A stretch of 64,000 nt of DNA from Tenodera sinensis (GCA_030765045.1 CM060964.1:313270628-313334627), one strand, 5' to 3'; shown: positions 1 through 12,105, counted from the first letter of the stretch. The notes: a model not told the origin generated them from the sequence alone. Translations and numbers: made by a program.

Positions 1-851
1 AAGCTGCCGGTTTAGTCTTAAAGCTCTTACCTTTTACAACAAAATAATGGCGTCTCATAGTTATGATATTTTAATACAGGAAATTTGGGTAAAAGAATTA
101 AAAGATTTGGAGATTCCTTTCATTCAAATGAAGACATATATGTGTACTGACCCTGATCCAAACACTAAGTAAAACGAAGACTACCGTTATATTTTATGGA
201 ATCCTAGTATAGAAACGGCTTATTATGACAGCATAAATCGTGTAAAATTACCTTGTTTCTGGCACCAGTGCCAGAAAATGAATCAGATGACTACCATGAC
301 AACAAAACAGCAATGGCGTCATCACCAGCATAACATAATGTTCTCCAAAGTGCCTGTACCCTCTATAAGTGTTGAAACAAATGAAATAACATCTGCTTAG
401 CAACCATACTACGTCATACATCTATGATCTCTAATACGTTATAATTTTTCATTCAGCAAATGTATTAATTATTTTTACATATTTTAGAGCTAGAATTCCA
501 TAAAACGTTGTATGTAACACATATATAATCTTTTCATTGTGACACTCCTAAAAATAAGCGTGTTCGCTTTCGTTTACGTCTAAACGTATCAATGCTGGGA
601 AGGTTAATTGCATCCCCCGAATTTTCCGGCCCTCCTCTTCACTTCACCTTCATTTCAATCCGGATTTTTCAGGGTCGGAACCGTCGGGGATGAGCAAATT
701 TGGTGCTGCCGTGTGGTGACTTTGCCTACTGTAACTGTTATTCTCGATTTAGGGGTGATGTTGTACCCACCTGGCCTGCTGGGGGAAGGGAGGGGGAACA
801 CCGATGTCGAAATCCATTACTAAGGAAGCTCGCTGTGATTGTCTTGTGTTG
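1..851. other. Unassigned AT-rich DNA with one tiny ORF
   Basis: No recognisable gene. A 41-codon frame runs from the ATG at 47 to a TAA at 170-172 and resembles no family I know; it has no supporting context. Short frames around 608-850 run into the following GT repeat and look like chance openings. Confidence 0.4.
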
Positions 852-858
852 CGTGCGC

Positions 859-889
<31 letters not shown>

Positions 890-917
890 CGCGTGTATGT
901 GTGTGTGTGTTTGTGTA
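852..917. repeat. GT/GC dinucleotide microsatellite
   Basis: Alternating GT, with an internal GC-alternating block near 880-893. Alternating purine-pyrimidine of this kind can adopt Z-DNA. The frames across it encode only Val/Cys or Thr/His/Ala runs. Confidence 0.9.
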
Positions 918-2187
918 AGGGCATGTATGTGTGTTTTTCTTCCCTTCAACCCCGGTTCCAAAGTTTTGAGGTAAAATAGCATATTGAAGCCGAAATTGTG
1001 AACGCCATAATTATGGATATAATACTGCATCACATGGCGGAATTAGATAATCAGAAAATGTTAAAATTGTTACGTGTATAAAATGTAGGAGATCTGGGAA
1101 TATTAGTTGTGACTAAAATTGTCAAAAGGCACGAAAAGGTACAAGCAAGTCATTAGTGGTAAAGTCCAGGTAGTCAGCAGCCTGATACACAGTAATACCG
1201 GTTTTCCTGGAAATCGCTCAGCGCAGGTGTGAGCCTGAAAAACAAGGGATGGTCGTTTCTTCGAAACCCTGTTGCTAATAGGAAGTGAAAGGTATAGAGA
1301 GTGTTATAACGCACAGAGACTTGCCTGCGAGATCCCGGAGAGAAAGGGTAGTTGAGAGTTGCCCTCCAGAACCCGGCGGGTCACTACACTCGTCGCCCAT
1401 ATCTTCAGTCACGGGACTTGTATTCCGGATCCTCAAGTGTGAGGACACATAGTTAAGATTAACAATATTCTGTCTTAGTAAAGACACGGTAACGACTCAA
1501 CTAATTTAATAACGATCGGCAAATCTCACGCTTTCTTATTTTGGTGAGAATAAAAGTGTTTTAACGAAGTTCTGGTTTTATTCGCAAACATCCACGCATG
1601 CCCTGAGATTAAAGTCACATGCCAGAGCAGCCGGAGCAGGAGACCAGAAAGCAGCATTCTGCGTAGGAGAGCTTAGGAGGAGCGGCGATTCGACGTCAAT
1701 ATGTTTGAGTACTGCTCCTTCGCTCAAATTTATAACTGATTGCGAAACCTTCAATGGCAGACAAAAACGTACTGCAATAACAATACGCAGAAGTCAATGA
1801 AATGTACAAGACTTTTCAAAGGCTTAGTGCCAATAAGATTGACAAAGTATGCATTTTTATAAGTTTCAATACTTTTTAACCAATACTGCCTGAAATTTTA
1901 ACTGGTCGTTCTTTGTCTTTCGTGGGTCCATGCAAAGGGTATTTAATATAACGTAATTATTGACTGATTTCTACAGTTGCGTAACACATATAACTGCGTA
2001 TTGCTTGAATTAAACCGCTTTCAGAGATTATGGGGTGTTCAGGAATTCGCGTTTAGACTCTTCAGACACCATTCCATCGACATGTTGGAAACAAATAGTT
2101 AATTGGAATATATTTTCAAGTGATCCAGGTCTCATATTACAGTCGTTAAAACTTACCAATAAAAAGGTGCGATATTATAGTTTAATA
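918..2187. other. Unassigned intergenic DNA
   Basis: About 1.3 kb with stops in all frames and no inverted repeats, tRNA-like boxes or transposase motifs that I could recognise. Confidence 0.4.
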
Positions 2188-2201
2188 CTGCTAGCAGCCA
2201 G

Positions 2202-2972
2202 TTGTTGATAACACCAGTGTGGGTTGGTTCGGCACTCGCCGAGATGCTGGCGGATGATAAACAAGCGGTGGAAAAAGTTTTTCAAGTTTTTAGGAATGAT
2301 AAACATGAATCTAAGAATTTATAATTTTAGATATCGAGATTTCATTCCTTTTGGACCCTTTTATCTATGTTGAAATTTATCTTGGCTTTTGTCATGATCC
2401 ATTTTATAAGGGCGCTGATGACCAAATAGTTGAGTGCCCTTAAATCTAAACCATCACCATCACCACCGCCACCGCCGCCACCACCACCACCAACACCACC
2501 ACCGCCACCGCCACCACCACCCCCACCACCACCGCCACCGCCACCGCCACCGCCGCCACCACCACCACCCCCACCACCACCACCAACACCGCCACCACCA
2601 CCACCCCCACCACCGCCACCACCACCCCCACCACCACCACCACCACCAACACCGCCATCGCCACCGCCGCCACCACCACCACCCCCACCACCACCAACAC
2701 CGCCACCGCCACCACCGCCACCACCACCACCAACACCACCGCCGCCACCACCACCACCAACACCACCGCCGCCACCACCACCACCCCCACCACCACCACC
2801 AACACCGCCACCGCCACCACCACCACCACCCCCACCACCACCACCAACACCGCCACCGCCGCCAGCACCACCCCCACCACCACCACCACCCCCACCAACA
2901 CCGCCACCGCCACCGCCACCACCACCACCACCACCCTCACCACCACCACCCCCACCACCACCAACACCGCCA

Positions 2973-3004
<32 letters not shown>

Positions 3005-3049
3005 ACCAACACCACCACCACCACCACTACCACCACCACCGACGGCTAT
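2202..3049 (+). mobile_element. 5'-truncated I-like LINE, including expanded tail
   Basis: The element keeps the end of ORF2, a 3' UTR, a terminal hairpin and a trinucleotide tail. The last ~33 codons (2223-2324, ending TAA) read in the style of the C-terminus of RNase-H-bearing LINEs, with an ALAEML..DD.QAVEKVF pattern. The 3' UTR is homologous to the LINE at 12106-12532. GGGCGCT (2410-2416) can pair with AGTGCCC (2433-2439), and the CCATCA-type tail begins just after. A likely target duplication is CTGCTAGCAGCCAG (2188-2201) against CTGCTAAGCCAG (3050-3061), identical apart from a 2-bp gap. If so, the whole CCA/CCG array lies inside the insertion. The clade assignment is inference from the C-terminal pattern. 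Confidence 0.7.
2449..3042. repeat. CCA/CCG trinucleotide array
   Basis: About 590 bp of imperfect CCA with interspersed CCG, CAA and CCC units. It starts as CCATCACCATCACC directly after the LINE 3' terminus, so the LINE tail is the probable seed. All frames stay open (poly-Pro, poly-His/Arg, poly-Val/Ala) purely because of the composition; it should not be annotated as protein. Confidence 0.95.
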
Positions 3050-3061
3050 CTGCTAAGCCAG

Positions 3062-4140
3062 CGTGTTTTTCATCATTAACCAGCATCATAATACGAAATT
3101 AGTGATATAGACGTGAATATTCTGTAAAAGTAAGTATCAAAGCAATCTGCAACTGGAGTGAAAGAGATGGGAGTGCTCCAAGTCAGTTTTCATGAACCTG
3201 TTACAAACTAAAAATCAAATATGTGGGAACTTGTAACAGACTATCTCTCAAATGTTTAATTCCAAATGTACTGCCTGCTTAAGCCTTGGTGTGCGTATTT
3301 CTTTTTACATTTAAGTAGTTCCAAAGAGCGTTGTTCAAAGTCCAACTTCCTGTTTGAATAAATATGCTGCCGGTGTATGTAATATTTAAACGTAACGTTG
3401 TTGCATCTATCTGCGTGAAAGAAGGGTGTTGTTCATTTGTCTTTCTCAGGCAGTAGGTTTTTTTTTTCTTTTTTTTTTTTTTTTTCTACCGTATTTTTTT
3501 CGGGAGGCCCTACAGTTGGGGAAGTTAAAATAATCTGCCGTTGTGAATATTTTAAAGGTACGCCATTATTACGGACGTAGCAAACGCATAAACTATATTT
3601 TCTTACCGTATGAGGCAAGCTTATTAAAAATGCATTTCCTGCGAGGTTTTATGGCCGTCAGACAAACACCACCAGGCCCCCAACTAATTTCACAGAAAGT
3701 AGATTATCTACCGCGCTGCTGGTCTCGCACCATGCCCGACATGTCATAAACATGCTCTGCTACACTTTAAAAACCCATTAAACCCATTATTTCCTCGGAT
3801 TTCTTTTTTCAAGGTAAGTGCTCTGAATAATGCAAGCTAATGTTTCGGAACTGGCCTTTAAAAACTATCAAGTCACTTAAGTGTCGGCCTAGAATCTGAG
3901 TATGAAGTACAATCGCGTTTTTATCATCTTAAAATCCACTTATATGGGATTGAAAGGGTTAGAGTACGCTCATTTAAAGGAATCATTTCCCTGGACAAAG
4001 TGAAAGCAAAAAAATCTAATACTATTTTATTAGTGTTAATTGTAGTTCAGTCATGTATACAGTATAGCCGACAAAGAAGTATGCCAGTATTTGGCAACAT
4101 AGCATGGAGCAATACTAGAGGCTTAAGAAAATAAAGCTTT
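3062..4140. other. Unassigned DNA with a T-rich run
   Basis: Contains an interrupted oligo-T tract at about 3460-3485. No gene or repeat family recognised. The short frames on either strand near 3433-3750 resemble nothing known. Confidence 0.4.
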
Positions 4141-4397
4141 AGTTGAACACTCCTTTTTGGGTAGTGTTTAATACCCGATTTTTACTACATGCGGCACCAC
4201 AGGTGGTGACACTGATAGTCCATAGAATGAAGATGGAGCACCAGTGGAATGAGGTGGCGGGGGAAACCGGAAAATCCGGAGGAAACCTGCTCCTGCGCCG
4301 TTTTGTCCACCATAAATCCCACATACGGTCACCTGGAATCGAAACCGGGCCACTTTGGTGAGAGGCGAATGGTCTAACCACTCGGCCACTGCTTGGT
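4141..4397 (-). mobile_element. tRNA-derived SINE, family 1
   Basis: Read on the minus strand, the element opens with a pol III A box (TGGCCGAGTGGTTAGACC type, near 4372-4390). A B-box-like GGTTTCGATTCC follows near 4333-4345, then a unique body ending in a segment also found at 23173-23230. The head resembles the Ser/Leu class of tRNA. It is not a tRNA gene, because the acceptor and anticodon arms do not close and the body continues for about 200 bp. Confidence 0.75.
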
Positions 4398-7013
4398 AAA
4401 AGCGAGTCATGGTAACCTCAAGTATTTGAGCATATGTAGGTCTTTGTTGTGAAGCATTATTACCTATGCTCTTAGTCAGCCTGGCTGGCACAAATGGTTA
4501 TGGGTTTGATTCCGTCAAAGGACGATGACCTAAAGGGACACATTAATGCCTGCGTAACACCATTACATACATCGGCTGATACAACCTGAAAGTTGCTAAC
4601 GTCGATAACCAGCAGTACGCTTTTGAAGAAGCATCGTTATAGAGATCTACCCACATTAAACTAAGTATCTTACTATCAGGTCGAAACTGACTGTAATTAA
4701 CTTGTTTTTCATTATAAATAATGATGTTAAAATTGAATTCTGTTTTGCATAGATTCTTAATTATCATTTAGCTTTTATATTAAAATATTGAATTGGTAAA
4801 ATAAAATAATTTATCCATAACATCCCTTCCACCACTGAGGGTAATCATCTATGGATAATAAAAATTCAATTAATGAACAATTGAAAAGCAAGAGGTAATA
4901 AAACTAAGTCAAAGCATCGTTTTTAATGCTTCATATTTACAAAAGCAGATAAATGTTTGTAGATTAAGGATTAATAATTTCTAAGATGTTTGAAGCAAAT
5001 ATGAAACGGTGGCTATAAAGTTTGAAAGCACAGACATTTACTTAAAAGTAGAACAAGAGATACAACAGCACAATTTCTAAATACAGAGATACGTAATTTC
5101 ACTTTTAGCCATCATTTTCAACACATTTTCTCAAAGGTTTCACCACATTCCTTTCAATGGCCTTCAATATATGAAGATCCAGAGCAACTTGACTAATGTT
5201 ATCTATAAGATATGCAACACGTTCTGCAAATGATGAACATTCCGAATGTTTGCAAAGTATACTCAAGCTGTTAAAATCTCCCTTATGAGGTTCAAATCGC
5301 TGTCCTACACTGCGTTATGAATGCTTCCTACTGATGTATTTGTAGGTTAAAACAACAACAATAAAGGTCCTACAATAGCATATTTACAATCTCAAACACG
5401 CAACAAATTATAAAAACAATAAACATATAAGCTAAAGAACCCAAATAAGAGATAGTCCCCTAAAAAGACACACCGCTGTATCCTGCCAACAACGTACTGC
5501 TATCTGCTGGAAATATTTGTAACACAATGCTATTGTTTGGATGCCACATTGTTGTGGTGCCGGTAGCACAAGTAGTTGCAAGCTGAGAAAGAGAAAACCC
5601 TGTTGAACGAGTTTGAAATTTTATTGCAATGTTCTTTGAAGACGTGAAGCTCTACGAAGGTGTTTTCTAAGTACAATTAAATTATTTGTTGATAATATAG
5701 GACCCGTAGAAGTTATTTCAAGCGGATTTAGTAGATTCTGCAATACCATCTTTAAACATAAGCGGCCACGAAATGTCAGTGTAATCTGGATCTTAATAGG
5801 AGACATGCCATGGTTCCAAATAGAAGACAGTAGGTGATTCAGAGATGGTGAGTATTTATTCTACACTGGATTATATTCTGAGAATACATGAGTGGAAAAG
5901 TGGGCATGATGTGTAACATTCCATCAAAGGGCACGTGGTGAACAACAAGAGCATTTCATATTCCTTTTCATTCTAAGTATAGTTGCTGAGTCATTGTTTG
6001 GAGCAGTATTTATTAATTTGTTATGAAATAATACTTTTCAACAATGTATTTGTTCTTTTCTTACGCATTCATCATCCATGCAGTTTTCTGTTGTCAACAA
6101 AAGTAAGAAAATTGATGGATTTGGACCGTTTTTCTTACATTTCATTTCAAAAGACTTTGTGCAAATAACAAATAGTTATCATATCAGTCATTCATGGTAT
6201 AAAATCCAAAAATAGATACTTTTAGGAATGCAAAGCACCATCCAGGCATAAAAAATATTTATACTGGTAGATCTGATACCCGAATTTGAAAAAGTATCTC
6301 ATATTTGGATACTTTACCTTAGTAGTGCCCTGTTCTGCTATTGCTGTAGGTTTTATAGCTACTCTATACACAAACCATTAAAGGGCAGTTCAATGGAATT
6401 AGTTTCTGCTATTCCCGATACGGATTACTTATAAGACTCCTTTCGTTAGTTTTTGCTACGGCAATAAACGAAGCCTTTGGAAGATTAACCTTAATTTCGC
6501 AAAATATAACTAACAGACGGACGAAAAGGGTCACAGGGTCTTATGGGTAACAAACAAAAAACGGACAGTGCTGGCAAATCAGTCCGTATTCTAATTACGC
6601 AGCACATTTAAATTTTGTTCATACCTGATAATAACAGAATGACGTTACACTTTTACATATTTTCAACGTCTCAGAAAGATAAAGAAAGCGCCCGTAAAAC
6701 CGCCATGCAGATTCCTGAATGTTATGGCTTGTAACGCCACGCGCAGTAAGAATAAAAATGCATACGAAGAAGAGGCGAATATAATAGCATATTTGAATGA
6801 AGGAAATCTTTGTCATAGCTTACTATTCTTTCTCGTTTCCAGTTAACAAAAACAACTGAGTAATCTACCTCTCATGAGTTACATACATTATAATATTACA
6901 GTAATTTTCTTACGACCATATGTATACAGAAGCTGCAGAAAGGAACAGGCTGGACCACTATACCAAGTAAGGATGGCGGATCACAAAGTTATGTTACAAG
7001 TGTTGTGACGCCG
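4398..7013. other. Unassigned AT-rich DNA
   Basis: About 2.6 kb of low-complexity, AT-rich sequence. A B-box-like GGGTTTGATTCCG at 4502-4514 may be a SINE scrap. No coding frame longer than about 75 codons occurs, and none resembles a known family. Confidence 0.4.
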
Positions 7014-7619
7014 GGCGCGGCGCACAACAAAGGACAGTTGGGACTAAGCTACTTCACACTACATACCAGGCCGGCGAGAAAACAGAAGCGCTGAAGGTCA
7101 GGTTACCTCGTGCAACTGTTTGTGCACTCGTTACTAACAACAATGAGCGCGGTGCTTAACAAAGGATTGCTGGAACCTTCGAGAGGCATCTAGCGGCCAG
7201 CGTGTACGTGGAAGTTCCAGAAAGGATCGTATGACGTCATCTCCGTTATATAAGGAGACGGGGTAACGAATTGGAGGAGTTACATTACAGAGATCAGTCG
7301 GTCAGTGTGTCAGTCAGTGCGAGACAGCTGTGTGTGTGATCGCCGTGCAAGATACGTCGCGTTGAAGTGAAGAAGTTTTAATGAGTGTTGAGTGACTGTA
7401 TCGTCAGAGTTAGTGTATGAGAGACAGAGAAAGTGAAGAAAGACAGAAAGAACTGAGTCAAGGTTACGAGAAAAAAAAAAGAGTTGTGAGTTGTAATACC
7501 ACGAAAAGCTGTAAACTGTGTTAACGTCAGCGAAAGAAAACTGTGTATTTGTACAAGTTTTAGAATTAAAAGAAAGTGAGGAAAAAATAATTGGGCTGAA
7601 TTTTTGTCGTTTTGACACA
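7014..7619 (+). mobile_element. Solo-LTR-like element, copy 1
   Basis: One of three dispersed full copies. It opens TGTGACGCCGGGCGCGGCG and closes with TTTTGACACA, so it has the TG...CA form of an LTR with short inverted ends. Inside are a palindromic TGACGTCA, a TATATAA box and a run of TCAGT-type initiator motifs, arranged like a U3/R promoter. No primer-binding site, gag or pol lies next to it, so I infer a solo LTR. A terminally repeated non-autonomous element is the alternative. The target duplication is unclear in this copy. Confidence 0.65.
7232..7253 (+). promoter_or_regulatory. CRE-like site plus TATA box in the LTR
   Basis: TGACGTCA (7232-7239) stands 7 bp upstream of TATATAA (7247-7253). 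Reduced forms recur in the other copies: TGCGTCA followed by TATAAAA at 10817-10823, and TTACGTCA near 23920. Conservation across copies suggests a real retroelement promoter. Confidence 0.55.
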
Positions 7620-8845
7620 GTACAAAAGAAAAACCAGGCCAAATTTAATTAGAGGGGAAGTGATAGAGGGCGTCCAAATGTAATCGCGAATCATAATTTC
7701 ACTGCGACTGACCATAGAAGTATTTGTACGATTTTAAAAAAGTTTTGTTTCCAAGCTCGGCGTAAAACTTTTACAAGACTAACATTTAAAAAGTTCGTTT
7801 TGTTTATATATAGTGAATGAAATGAAAACCTACAAAGCTACGTTGATTGCAAAGAAAGCCTACTTGTAAATTTCTTTCTCTTCTTGGTTACATTTTTTTT
7901 GGTCATTTTGTGTTATAGGAAGAAGAGAAAATGGAGTCTTTTCTCGAATTGGCGCAGTTTTCAAAAGGCTTCAGCACGTGCAAGCCGGAACATTTACAAC
8001 TTCGTCAATCTGTCTCAACAATGCTGTCATTTATTCAGAGGGGAAACAAGTGTTCTGAAATTATAATATACTTCAATTTATAACAGAATTCCAGAGCGGA
8101 AAGGGTGGGGCGCACCATTATGCAGTCGGTTCAAGTTCATATCGGCCAAAAAGAGGGGGAAAAAAGTTTGCAGGCAAACGAAGCATCACGCACGAGCGGA
8201 GAAATGGGGCTGGGATTCGCGAGTACGAGGAAAAAGTACCTGAAAAAGTTGGCAGGTGCTTAACGTAATCATGTCAATATTTTATATTTCAACTTACTGA
8301 CGAGTATAGTCGAACGTGACAAGAAACGGATGATCGGAATTCTACACACGGTTAAAGGGAGAAAATGACATCCCACGCGGGAAACATCACAGGTAAAAGT
8401 GCCTTTTGTTAACACAATTAAAATGCTCTTGGGATTTTAACTTGCATGCCTTTGAAACAAAATTTTGAATTATCCGCTTTATTCCTGCCAAGCGAATAGA
8501 AAATGTCGTTTTCGAATCACATGTCATTATAACACTTTGATATGCTCAATGCAATATATTTAAAGCTTGTCCCAAATTGAACTACATCGATTTAGTTAAT
8601 ATCTAGAGAGAATAATTACTAATATTCCAGCAAAAGATGAAGGATGATATGACAATGATATCAACCTAACGTGTTCTATTTTGATACAAGAATACGTCAA
8701 GAGCAACAATTTAATTGGAAAGTATTTCCTAAGTAGTACTCAGTGAATATGATTAGATATTATAAGACTGGAGGTGGTATAAAAGTGTAACATGCCAATT
8801 CAAATATAAATAATACAAAAAACCAGTATTAGAAATCTACAATTA
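7620..8845. other. Unassigned DNA
   Basis: No pol or gag similarity follows the LTR-like copy, which argues against a full-length LTR element here. Nothing else recognised. Confidence 0.4.
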
Positions 8846-8899
8846 TGTACCAATTACTTTGTCGACGGGCCCTTAAACCCAACTCACTGTACCAATTAC
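8846..8899 (+). mobile_element. 30-bp ultra-short retroposon with 12-bp duplication
   Basis: The insert is 8858-8887: TTTGTCGACGGGCCCTTAAA followed by CCCAACTCAC. It is bounded by an exact TGTACCAATTAC repeat at 8846-8857 and 8888-8899. It matches the 3' terminus of the elements at 13809, 21619, 42547 and 60876. Only the right half of the hairpin and the tail remain. Confidence 0.8.
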
Positions 8900-9029
8900 A
8901 AATTATTGCAATTCTTCCACCAAGGGAAATATGTCTCATTCAACTATTGGTAGTAAAAGAGTAAACTATGAATTTACTCCGTATACATAGTTGAGTGCAA
9001 TGATTGTTACAGCGAATTTACAACAGATC

Positions 9030-9817
9030 GGTTTTTCCCTAATGATGAATTTCGTGAAGGTCGCCCAAGAACTGCTGTTACTGATGAAACTGCTTGAAGA
9101 AGATCGACGGACATCTTATGTATAATTTTATTTGGACGACAATGGGCATTAGTATGAGTCAAATCCAAAACATTTTCCATCAACAGTTAAACGTGAGAAA
9201 ATTTCCATGTCAGTGGGTTTCACATAAACTGACTCCCGACCAAAAACAACAACGTGTCAACTGTCACATAAAAACTCTGGAGAAATTCCATGGCGGGTCT
9301 TCTAATTCGGTTTGGAATACAGTTTACTGGTGAATTGTGGATGCACTGTTATGATCCTGAAAAGAAAAGTCAATCGGCTTAATAGGCCTTTCGAACAGAA
9401 CCTAAGCCTTGTAAATTCTGACGCTCTGGTTGCTAGCTTAAAACGGGTTATATTGCTACTATACTATTAGAAGATAGACGTACTGTTACTACCAATTGGT
9501 GCACAAGTGCCTATATACCGCAATTTTTAAAAAAAGTTTGTGAAAACACCAAAAGGAAAAATGATGCCCTATAGATCAGCAGCATCCACTGTCCACCATA
9601 CAGTCCTGACCTTGCTCATAGTGATTTCTTTTTATTTCCAAAAATTAAAGATAAAATGCATGGAATCACCTTTTCGCATTCAGATGAAGCACTGGAACAT
9701 TATCAGAACCTGGTTTCTGAGGTTCCTCAGGAAACATGGCATCATTGCTTTAAAGACTTGTTTCATCGAATGGAAAAATCATTGATGTTAAAGGAAAACA
9801 ATTTGAAAAACATTTAA
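9030..9817 (+). pseudogene. Mariner-family transposase relic
   Basis: Several frames together spell a mariner transposase. An EFREGRP..AVTDE piece lies near 9045-9090. A middle piece at 9100-9333 has SMSQIQNI, RKFPCQWVSH and LTPDQKQQRV. A C-terminal frame at 9584-9817 has PPYSPDLAHSDFFLFP and ends TAA. The last segment keeps the third catalytic Asp of the D,D34D triad. The first (TGDESW in the family) is damaged by a small deletion near 9330-9340. About 790 bp remain of a usual ~1,035-bp frame, with frameshifts and stops, so it is inactive. I could not define the terminal inverted repeats. Confidence 0.85.
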
Positions 9818-10221
9818 ATCATTTAAAATGTTTAAGCTAATCCTTGTTTAGTTTTCTAAAAGTTTTCAGCGTCACCTCGCTTAAAAATAAGTATAAAGAA
9901 TACAGATTTATGTTAACTATGGCGGTCTGTGTATCTATTTTAATGAATGTGATCTGTGTAGGTGCATTTGTCATTAAAACACGTCCATGGTCTTCCTTCG
10001 TTGGTATTAGCTTTTAACATTGTGTTTTAATACTTTACCAATTACTTTGAAAGATATTCATGGTTTCAGACTCTGCGTAGAGGGAATGACTACTCCATCG
10101 CAAAGACAGCTGGATGTGTATTTTCGACACTTCTAAATGGTCTACAGCAACGTATTATCATTGCGATTTGAAGGTTGACATTCGACATATCATTACTTCC
10201 AGAACGGATGCAGTGCTCGGT
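9818..10221. other. Unassigned DNA downstream of the mariner relic
   Basis: AT-rich and without recognisable coding. It probably contains the decayed right end of the mariner. Confidence 0.35.
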
Positions 10222-10343
10222 GTACGGTATGCTATGAAGTTCCAACAATGAAATGGTTCTCTAATGCCTAGCTAGATACCAAGTACGGTATGCTATGAAG
10301 TTCCAACAATGAAATGGTTCTCTAATGCCTAGCTAGATACCAA
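10222..10343. repeat. Perfect 61-bp tandem duplication
   Basis: The units at 10222-10282 and 10283-10343 are identical, each starting GTACGGTATGC and ending in CTAGATACCAA. The absence of any difference points to a recent event or to assembly duplication. Confidence 0.95.
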
Positions 10344-10596
10344 CGCCACATGGAGTCGGTATACACTGTTGCAATACTTTATTTTTCTCGCTTTCTTCAT
10401 CCATTTCCTGATAGTTTTACTCGTTTCCTCCCGTTGTGTGCAAAATGAAATGTGGCAACAGTGAAGTCAAGAATAAGATTAGTGCGAAGAGATAAGCTGC
10501 GCTTAAAACCAATAATGTCGCCCTGCTACCCAAGCCGAAAACATGGACATTTGTTCAAGTGAGAATATTAAATTTAAACATAAGCGAAAATGATAT

Positions 10597-11166
10597 TGTT
10601 ACGCCGGCCGCGGCGCACAACACAGCACGGTCGGGCCAAGCTACCTCATACCACAGGCTAGGCACGGCGCGTATCCAAGGCGCTTAAGGCCAAGCTTTCC
10701 CACACCACTCACGCAGCAAACACCTGACAACAATGAGTGCGGCACGTCAAAAAAGTTTTCCAGGTCATTCGAGAAATGTCCGACGGCAGTAGACGTTCTG
10801 TCTGCGTCATCGCCGGTATAAAATCTTGCGGAATGCGTGAGGGCAGCCAGTTTTTGGGTCGGTTGGTGTGTTAGTAGGTACGGAATAGCTGTGAAAGATA
10901 CGTGGCATCGAAGTGAAGAAGTTTTAACGAGTGTTGAGTGAGTGAACTGTCGGAGTTACTGTTTGCGATACAGAGAAAGTTAAGAGCGACAGCGAAAGGA
11001 GTGAGTCAAGGCTACGAGAAGAAAAGAGTTGTGAGTTGTATTATCACAAAAGACTGTAGACTGCGTTAATGTCAGTACAAGAGAACTGTGTTTTTGTGCA
11101 AAAGTTTGGAAGAAAAATAAACTTATAGTAAAGTAACTGGACTGGACTTTTGTCATTTTTGTCACA
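10597..11166 (+). mobile_element. Solo-LTR-like element, copy 2
   Basis: Homologous to copy 1 along most of its length. It starts TGTTACGCCGGCCGCGGCGC and ends TTTGTCACA. It has TATAAAA at 10817-10823 and an AATAAA polyadenylation signal at 11116-11121 shortly before the end, as expected for R/U5. The flanks read ATAT on the left and ACAT on the right, close to the perfect ATAT pair of copy 3. It is shorter than copy 1 in the U3-like part. No internal coding region is attached. Confidence 0.65.
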
Positions 11167-12105
11167 ACATGAACAAAGCATACTGTCATGTTCAGAATGG
11201 TGTCTAATTCCATTAGGTTAAATTGAGAACCTTGATTCTTTTACATTCTACACGGCCACCTAATATGCTTCATGTTAATAATCCAAGCGCTAACAACGTC
11301 GACCAGCTACTGTCATAGGGGTATTCTGTCTCGTCGAAGCTCTTGTTACAACCTATTTTGCGTCCCTCACAAACTTTTCAGGTCAATTTAATGCCCCAGA
11401 ACAGATTAATCATATCTACCTATCGGTTTAAATCACATATGTAATAGCTTTAGAAAATTGCCCCAGCGGCGTTCCCCCTCTGCCTCTTCAGCAAGCCCTC
11501 CCGTTTATCCTAGAAACACAATACACAATTGTTTCGTGATTCAGCTCTTTTAGAGTTTCACATTTCGTTCCTATATCAAGGAATAAACGATATCTACTAT
11601 ATTTTTGACAGAGCCCATTGGCTGGAGGATAAAGTTGCGACATACGAAACCCCTTATTTTAGAACTAAAGTGGATTCTGGTAATGCATGCGAGGAACAGC
11701 CTGACATCCCTAATAGGCTGCAATTAGAGTAAAGTAGCCAAGCAAAAGGTTACACAATTAAGTAAAAGGAGCCAGCTGGATGGACGGGCGACCTTGTGAT
11801 TAGATTTTATAATAGGTTTATTCTGACAAGCCTGACTTTCCCCATGGCGCTGCCGTAATGTTGCTGCTAGGGAACCTGAGTTCTGTACCCCACACCGCAA
11901 GGAGTTTTTTGCCTTGCTGGGAAGATTGGTAAGATGCAGTCTCAGTGTTGTGAATTCCTTGAAACTTAAGAAGTCGCTAGATGGGTACTGTAGATTCGCA
12001 CAGAGCGCAAAGCAGCCGCGTCTTTCCGACTTGGTGCATATGTCTACTGAGCGGGTGTAGAAGACCAGAGGTCTTGCGGAGAGACCCGGGTAGTAGCACC
12101 AAGGA
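11167..12105. other. Unassigned DNA
   Basis: Moderately GC-rich around 11830-12090 but with no recognisable frame. The last 13 bases (12093-12105) are the left target duplication of the following LINE. Confidence 0.4.

Noticed and set aside
2430..3102. Open frames of 197-222 codons on both strands (poly-Pro, poly-His/Arg, poly-Val)
   Set aside because: All arise from the CCA/CCG array at the LINE tail. Every frame is open for compositional reasons and there is no non-repetitive protein domain.
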